DNA of 64,000 nt, from the NCBI RefSeq assembly GCF_003285005.1, contig NZ_QMFA01000004.1:1-64000 (forward strand). The letters are read 5' to 3'. Source of the DNA: Paenibacillus sp. YN15 (GTDB taxonomy: Bacteria; Bacillota; Bacilli; Paenibacillales; NBRC-103111). The notes under the pieces were generated by a model. The model did no database searches. It was not told where the DNA came from and was given only the letters and a program-made list of their open reading frames with translations. Below, piece after piece: positions 60,919 through 64,000 of this stretch; within the stretch, counting starts at the first letter, position 1; every line of letters starts with the position of its first letter. Position numbers and translations under genes: made by a program.

Positions 60919-61607
60919 AGATTGGGGGCTGGGTCCAGAATGGAGTCGTATTGCTCCTTCCAGCCGTACCGCGCACCCGGGTCATGGATCATGTAGCGGC
61001 GGTATTTGGCGATGCGGTCCTCCTCCTTGGCCCATCCGTAATGCTTCAAGCGGGCGGGATGGCACAAATACGGGAAGGATCGGATGTTCCGGGGAAACCG
61101 GCCGCAATGGACCGGCGTTTCCCTCCAGACGTATTCCACCCCCGGCCGGTGCCGGACCAGAAACGGCTGGTAAAAATGATGCGCCCTCCAATATGCGTCA
61201 TCCCGGTAATGGGTTTCATTCCACATGTCATATAACCGGAAGTATACGGCGTCCTGCTCCTTTAGCCTGACCATCCCCTCGATCTGGGCTGCGAAGGAAT
61301 CCTCGAAAATCTCGTCCGCATCCAGGGACAATATCCAGTCCGGATTTGTCTTCACCGTTTCATTCCAGGCATACTGGCGCAGCACATATTCATTGCCGAA
61401 CAGGGATTCAGGCAGGCTGAGCAGGGTCAGCGGCACTCCCTCTAGCACCTCCCGGCAAACCTCCGCCGTCCGGTCCTCGCTTGCATCGTCGATGATGACC
61501 GCCGCATCGATAATATCCCGGTAAAACCCCAGCATCCGCCGCAAATACCGTTTTTCCTCATTGCGGACGACCATGGACAGTGTAACCGTTGCACCCGGCT
61601 CTCTCAT
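60906..61607 (-). CDS. family 2 glycosyltransferase
   Basis: A 233-residue GT-A fold glycosyltransferase. TLSMVVRNEE near residue 9, VIIDDASEDRT near 38, and the DxD-type SLDADEIF near 97 give the nucleotide-sugar and metal site. The C-terminal half (WRETPVHCGRFPR) resembles small spore-envelope-type transferases. No signal or membrane anchor is seen, so it is cytoplasmic or peripheral. It follows the larger transferase gene by 24 bases, and the two probably act on the same glycan. Confidence 0.83.
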   Translation of the reverse strand: MREPGATVTLSMVVRNEEKRYLRRMLGFYRDIIDAAVIIDDASEDRTAEVCREVLEGVPLTLLSLPESLFGNEYVLRQYAWNETVKTNPDWILSLDADEIFEDSFAAQIEGMVRLKEQDAVYFRLYDMWNETHYRDDAYWRAHHFYQPFLVRHRPGVEYVWRETPVHCGRFPRNIRSFPYLCHPARLKHYGWAKEEDRIAKYRRYMIHDPGARYGWKEQYDSILDPAPNLAPF

Positions 61608-61631
61608 TTTTTGCCTTCCCCTCCTCCCGAT

Positions 61632-63548
61632 TTATTGGGCTTCCTTCGCAAACTTGCCCTCAAAATATTTCTTATTATGCAGCATACTCGGATGCTCCGG
61701 GTTATAAGCCAAGGCCCGGTTATTGTACTCATTGGCTTTTTCGTACTGCCCCAGCTGGTCATAACAGAGGCATAAATTCAGCAGAGGCAGCCAGGTCCAG
61801 GCATCATGCTCGACAAAAGCCAGCGCCCCCTTGGGCTTCGGCAATACGGTAGCCAATTCATACCAATAGATTGCCTGATCCAGCCGTTTCGGGGATTGGT
61901 CATAGAAGAATTTGCCGATGCGGCAGCAGGCCTCCGCCCGGGGTTTGTCGAAATGAAAGCTGCGGAACAAGGCCTGGAGCGCTTTATCCTGCTCATACAT
62001 CCGGCTGTAGCAGGCCGAAAGCTTCAGACAGGCGTTGATCTGATCCTCCACCCATCCCAGTCCGGTGGCCAGAAATTTTTTATAATAAACCGCCGCTTCC
62101 TCAAACAGCTGATTATCCCTCAGCTCATTGGCGAAATAATACAGATCCCGGATGGAAAAATCCTTCCCTGCCGCTTGCTGCTTGCGGTAAATCTGCAAAT
62201 TCCGGTCGGTATAGGCTTTTTCCTTGCGATGGGTTACCGCCGCCTCGCTGTGGACAATATTCCCGAACACCTCCAGATACTCGTGCACCGCCCCGATCCA
62301 GCGGAAGCCCCGCTCCCGCCTGACAATCCGGTTGCGCCGCAGGCTGTAGCTGACCTTCCCGTTGGCATTGACGCCGATGTTGTAAGGCATGGTCACGCTG
62401 TCTATGGCAGGGTTCAGGGTGTACAGGGTTTCCGCCAGCAATTGCCGATCCTTGGCCAGGATGATGTCATCCGCGTCCAGCCACATGATATACTCCTTGG
62501 TGGCTTTGCTGAATACGTGGTTCCGGGCTGCGGCAAAATCGTCAATCCATGGGAACTCCACAATAACGGCTCCGAAGCTGGCGGCTACCTCCCTGGTTTT
62601 GTCCGTTGAGCCCGTATCCGCAATCACAATCTCATCCACCAAATCCTTCACCGACGATAAGCAGCGCTCCAACGCCTCCTCCTCGTTTTTGACGATCATG
62701 CACAGGCTGACGGTGACGCTGCGCTCTTTCCGGATGGCGGGAGAGCTGGCCTGCCTGTAAGCGTCCACTCCAGCCAAGTCCGAATCCCGGTAAATATGGT
62801 ATGCCGGCAGATGGGTATCCACGAACAGGGATAAGCCCAACGCCGCGCTGCGGATGCAAAAATGCCGGTCCTCGCCCCACAGCGACAGGTTCGGGATTTT
62901 CCGGAAGCAGACTCCGGCCTCCAGCGCATGTCGGCTGATCAGGGTGCAGGCGCCGAGTCCCCCCACCTCATACAGTCCGGGAACCCGCAATTTATTCAGA
63001 AACTCGTGGGTTCTGCGGGCGATTTCCTGATCATCCAATTTTTCGCCGCCGCGGTTTTCGTATAAGGTGTAATGATCCGACATCCATACCTGGGGCATCT
63101 CCGGGGAATCCGGCTGCCATTTGGTCCAGAAGACGGTGGAGACAATATCCTTTTTCGCGTTTGCCAGCTGCAGCAGCGTATGCGGATGGAGAACCAGATC
63201 GGAATCGGCCAGAAACAGGTAATCAAATGCCTTGGACCTGGCATATTCTATGATGCCGTCCTTCATTCCCGCCACTTTCCAGACCAGCTCTTCCGGCCAA
63301 TGGTGGGTGTTGTCATTGCGCACGTAAGGCACAGTCGGCGGTTCATGAGCCTGAATAAACGAACCGGGATGTTCCTCCGCGAAGCCAGCCAGCAAAACAC
63401 GGGAAGCCGGATCATCATTATCGTCAACAAAATAAAACTCCACATCAAAGCCATCTGTGATTAAATCACCCAATGAACGCAAAAACTGCTTCAATATTTC
63501 CGGTTTTTGACGGATCGGACTGCCGATCAGAATCCCTGGTTTGCCCAT
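61632..63548 (-). CDS. bifunctional glycosyltransferase with TPR tail
   Basis: A 638-residue protein with two GT-A domains. The first (about 1-265) has FYFVDDNDD and a DxD-like LADSDLVL and a metal or substrate stretch WGEDRHFC. The second (about 280-400) is a family 2 transferase with VSLCMIVKNEEE and MWLDADD. A helical C-terminal part (about 460-638) resembles tetratricopeptide repeats (ALAYNPEHPSMLHNKKYF). Such two-domain-plus-TPR proteins occur in Paenibacillus and are often linked to glycan decoration of surface or spore proteins. The acceptor is unknown. It is the first gene of a two-gene glycosyltransferase unit. Confidence 0.83.
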   Translation of the reverse strand: MGKPGILIGSPIRQKPEILKQFLRSLGDLITDGFDVEFYFVDDNDDPASRVLLAGFAEEHPGSFIQAHEPPTVPYVRNDNTHHWPEELVWKVAGMKDGIIEYARSKAFDYLFLADSDLVLHPHTLLQLANAKKDIVSTVFWTKWQPDSPEMPQVWMSDHYTLYENRGGEKLDDQEIARRTHEFLNKLRVPGLYEVGGLGACTLISRHALEAGVCFRKIPNLSLWGEDRHFCIRSAALGLSLFVDTHLPAYHIYRDSDLAGVDAYRQASSPAIRKERSVTVSLCMIVKNEEEALERCLSSVKDLVDEIVIADTGSTDKTREVAASFGAVIVEFPWIDDFAAARNHVFSKATKEYIMWLDADDIILAKDRQLLAETLYTLNPAIDSVTMPYNIGVNANGKVSYSLRRNRIVRRERGFRWIGAVHEYLEVFGNIVHSEAAVTHRKEKAYTDRNLQIYRKQQAAGKDFSIRDLYYFANELRDNQLFEEAAVYYKKFLATGLGWVEDQINACLKLSACYSRMYEQDKALQALFRSFHFDKPRAEACCRIGKFFYDQSPKRLDQAIYWYELATVLPKPKGALAFVEHDAWTWLPLLNLCLCYDQLGQYEKANEYNNRALAYNPEHPSMLHNKKYFEGKFAKEAQ

Positions 63549-63700
63549 TCCAGCACCTCATTTTAGAAATCTTCTCCTAAAATAGTATTCCGGTCTATCT
63601 GTTCTATACCTGGGCAAAACCTCTATTATCCGGTGGTATGGCCAAAATAGGCTGTACATATAGTGAAATATGCCAGGAAAAATGCGAGAGGGTGAACCAA

Positions 63701-64000
63701 ATGCTTGTAAGGGATATTGAGAAATGCCTGGCCGCGGCTGAACAAAAGGGCGTTGCCTTCGGAAGCAGAGCCCTTGGCAAAGGGGCGCTGGTCCATCTAT
63801 GCCGGCGGCTTGAAGCCGGCCGATCCTATCATATCCTGGAGCTGGGCGGCGGCATGTCGCCGTACTTTTGGGATCAAGTTGCTGTGCAGGATTTTCTGTC
63901 TGTATCGCTCTTCCATATTGAGCATGACCCCGGTCTCGCCAGCTTGTGGGAGGGACAGCATCTGGGCAAGGGCTCCTTTCATTTTTACAATCGGCCCTTA
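63701..64000 (+). CDS. partial methyltransferase-like gene cut by the window end
   Basis: An open frame starts at 63701 with GAGAGGG upstream and remains open to the last base, giving at least 100 residues. Its sequence includes YHILELGGGMSPYFW near residue 45, which resembles the glycine-rich motif I (ExGxG) of SAM-dependent methyltransferases, and SVSLFHIEHDP near 70, where a motif II acidic residue (E) follows a strand. Family assignment is tentative because the rest is missing. It is divergent from the glycosyltransferase unit and may modify the same glycan. Confidence 0.5.
   Translation, partial: MLVRDIEKCLAAAEQKGVAFGSRALGKGALVHLCRRLEAGRSYHILELGGGMSPYFWDQVAVQDFLSVSLFHIEHDPGLASLWEGQHLGKGSFHFYNRPL

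Overview
The window looks like a chromosomal segment of a Paenibacillus-type spore-forming Firmicute (Paenibacillaceae). The evidence is a moderately high GC content, extended GGAGG ribosome sites, YesN-type membrane-bound AraC regulators next to Lpl-type sugar ABC transporters, S-layer-homology (SLH) domains, small CotF-like coat proteins, a T-box in front of tyrS, and housekeeping genes that resemble Bacillus ones (ccpA, ytxJ, ylaN, ylbF, ylbG, rpsD). No rRNA, tRNA, CRISPR array, prophage or insertion sequence was seen.

Layout. 0.4-4.2 kb: a solute-binding lipoprotein and a membrane AraC regulator. 4.4-9.2 kb: an SGNH hydrolase, galU, a PHP phosphoesterase, a LysR regulator and two unknown small proteins. 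9.2-23.5 kb: a polysaccharide-utilisation locus with a solute-binding protein, two permeases, a 2205-residue SLH-anchored heparinase II/III-like lyase, a GH88 unsaturated glucuronyl hydrolase and a divergent AraC regulator. The lyase/hydrolase and transporter transcription units share a closely related promoter and upstream operator, so they probably form one regulon. The inferred scheme is surface lyase, then ABC import of unsaturated oligosaccharides, then GH88 in the cytoplasm.

23.9-30.9 kb: ylbG, asparaginase, ylbF, a bacterial XPB helicase with a Helicase_C_3-like partner, a CBS protein and an M20 amidohydrolase. 31-43 kb: an FtsW/SpoVE protein, Asp23, a cation/proton exchanger, ylaN, an HPr-like protein without the active-site histidine, an M29 aminopeptidase, a TVP38 protein, a lipoprotein, a GAF-GGDEF protein, rpsD, an exonuclease and tyrS with its T-box. 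43.5-54.8 kb: a class A PBP, MTA/SAH nucleosidase, ccpA, ytxJ, a zinc-finger protein, and a ptsG-ptsI-pfpI-vanZ operon. 54.9-64 kb: a spore-coat-like cluster with a four-copy repeat protein, then thiE, a CoA-binding protein, a C39-like protease, aroA (divergent), aroK, two glycosyltransferase genes and a truncated gene at the right edge.

The most unusual non-coding signal is a set of four intergenic elements of about 130-190 bp. They are built from short arms starting TAACGG that repeat with a 50-bp period in direct and inverted orientation, so each is a long imperfect palindrome. Other points of interest are the duplicated operator/promoter of the polysaccharide locus, the repeat coat-like protein, the XPB module and the EPSP synthase with altered substrate-site motifs.
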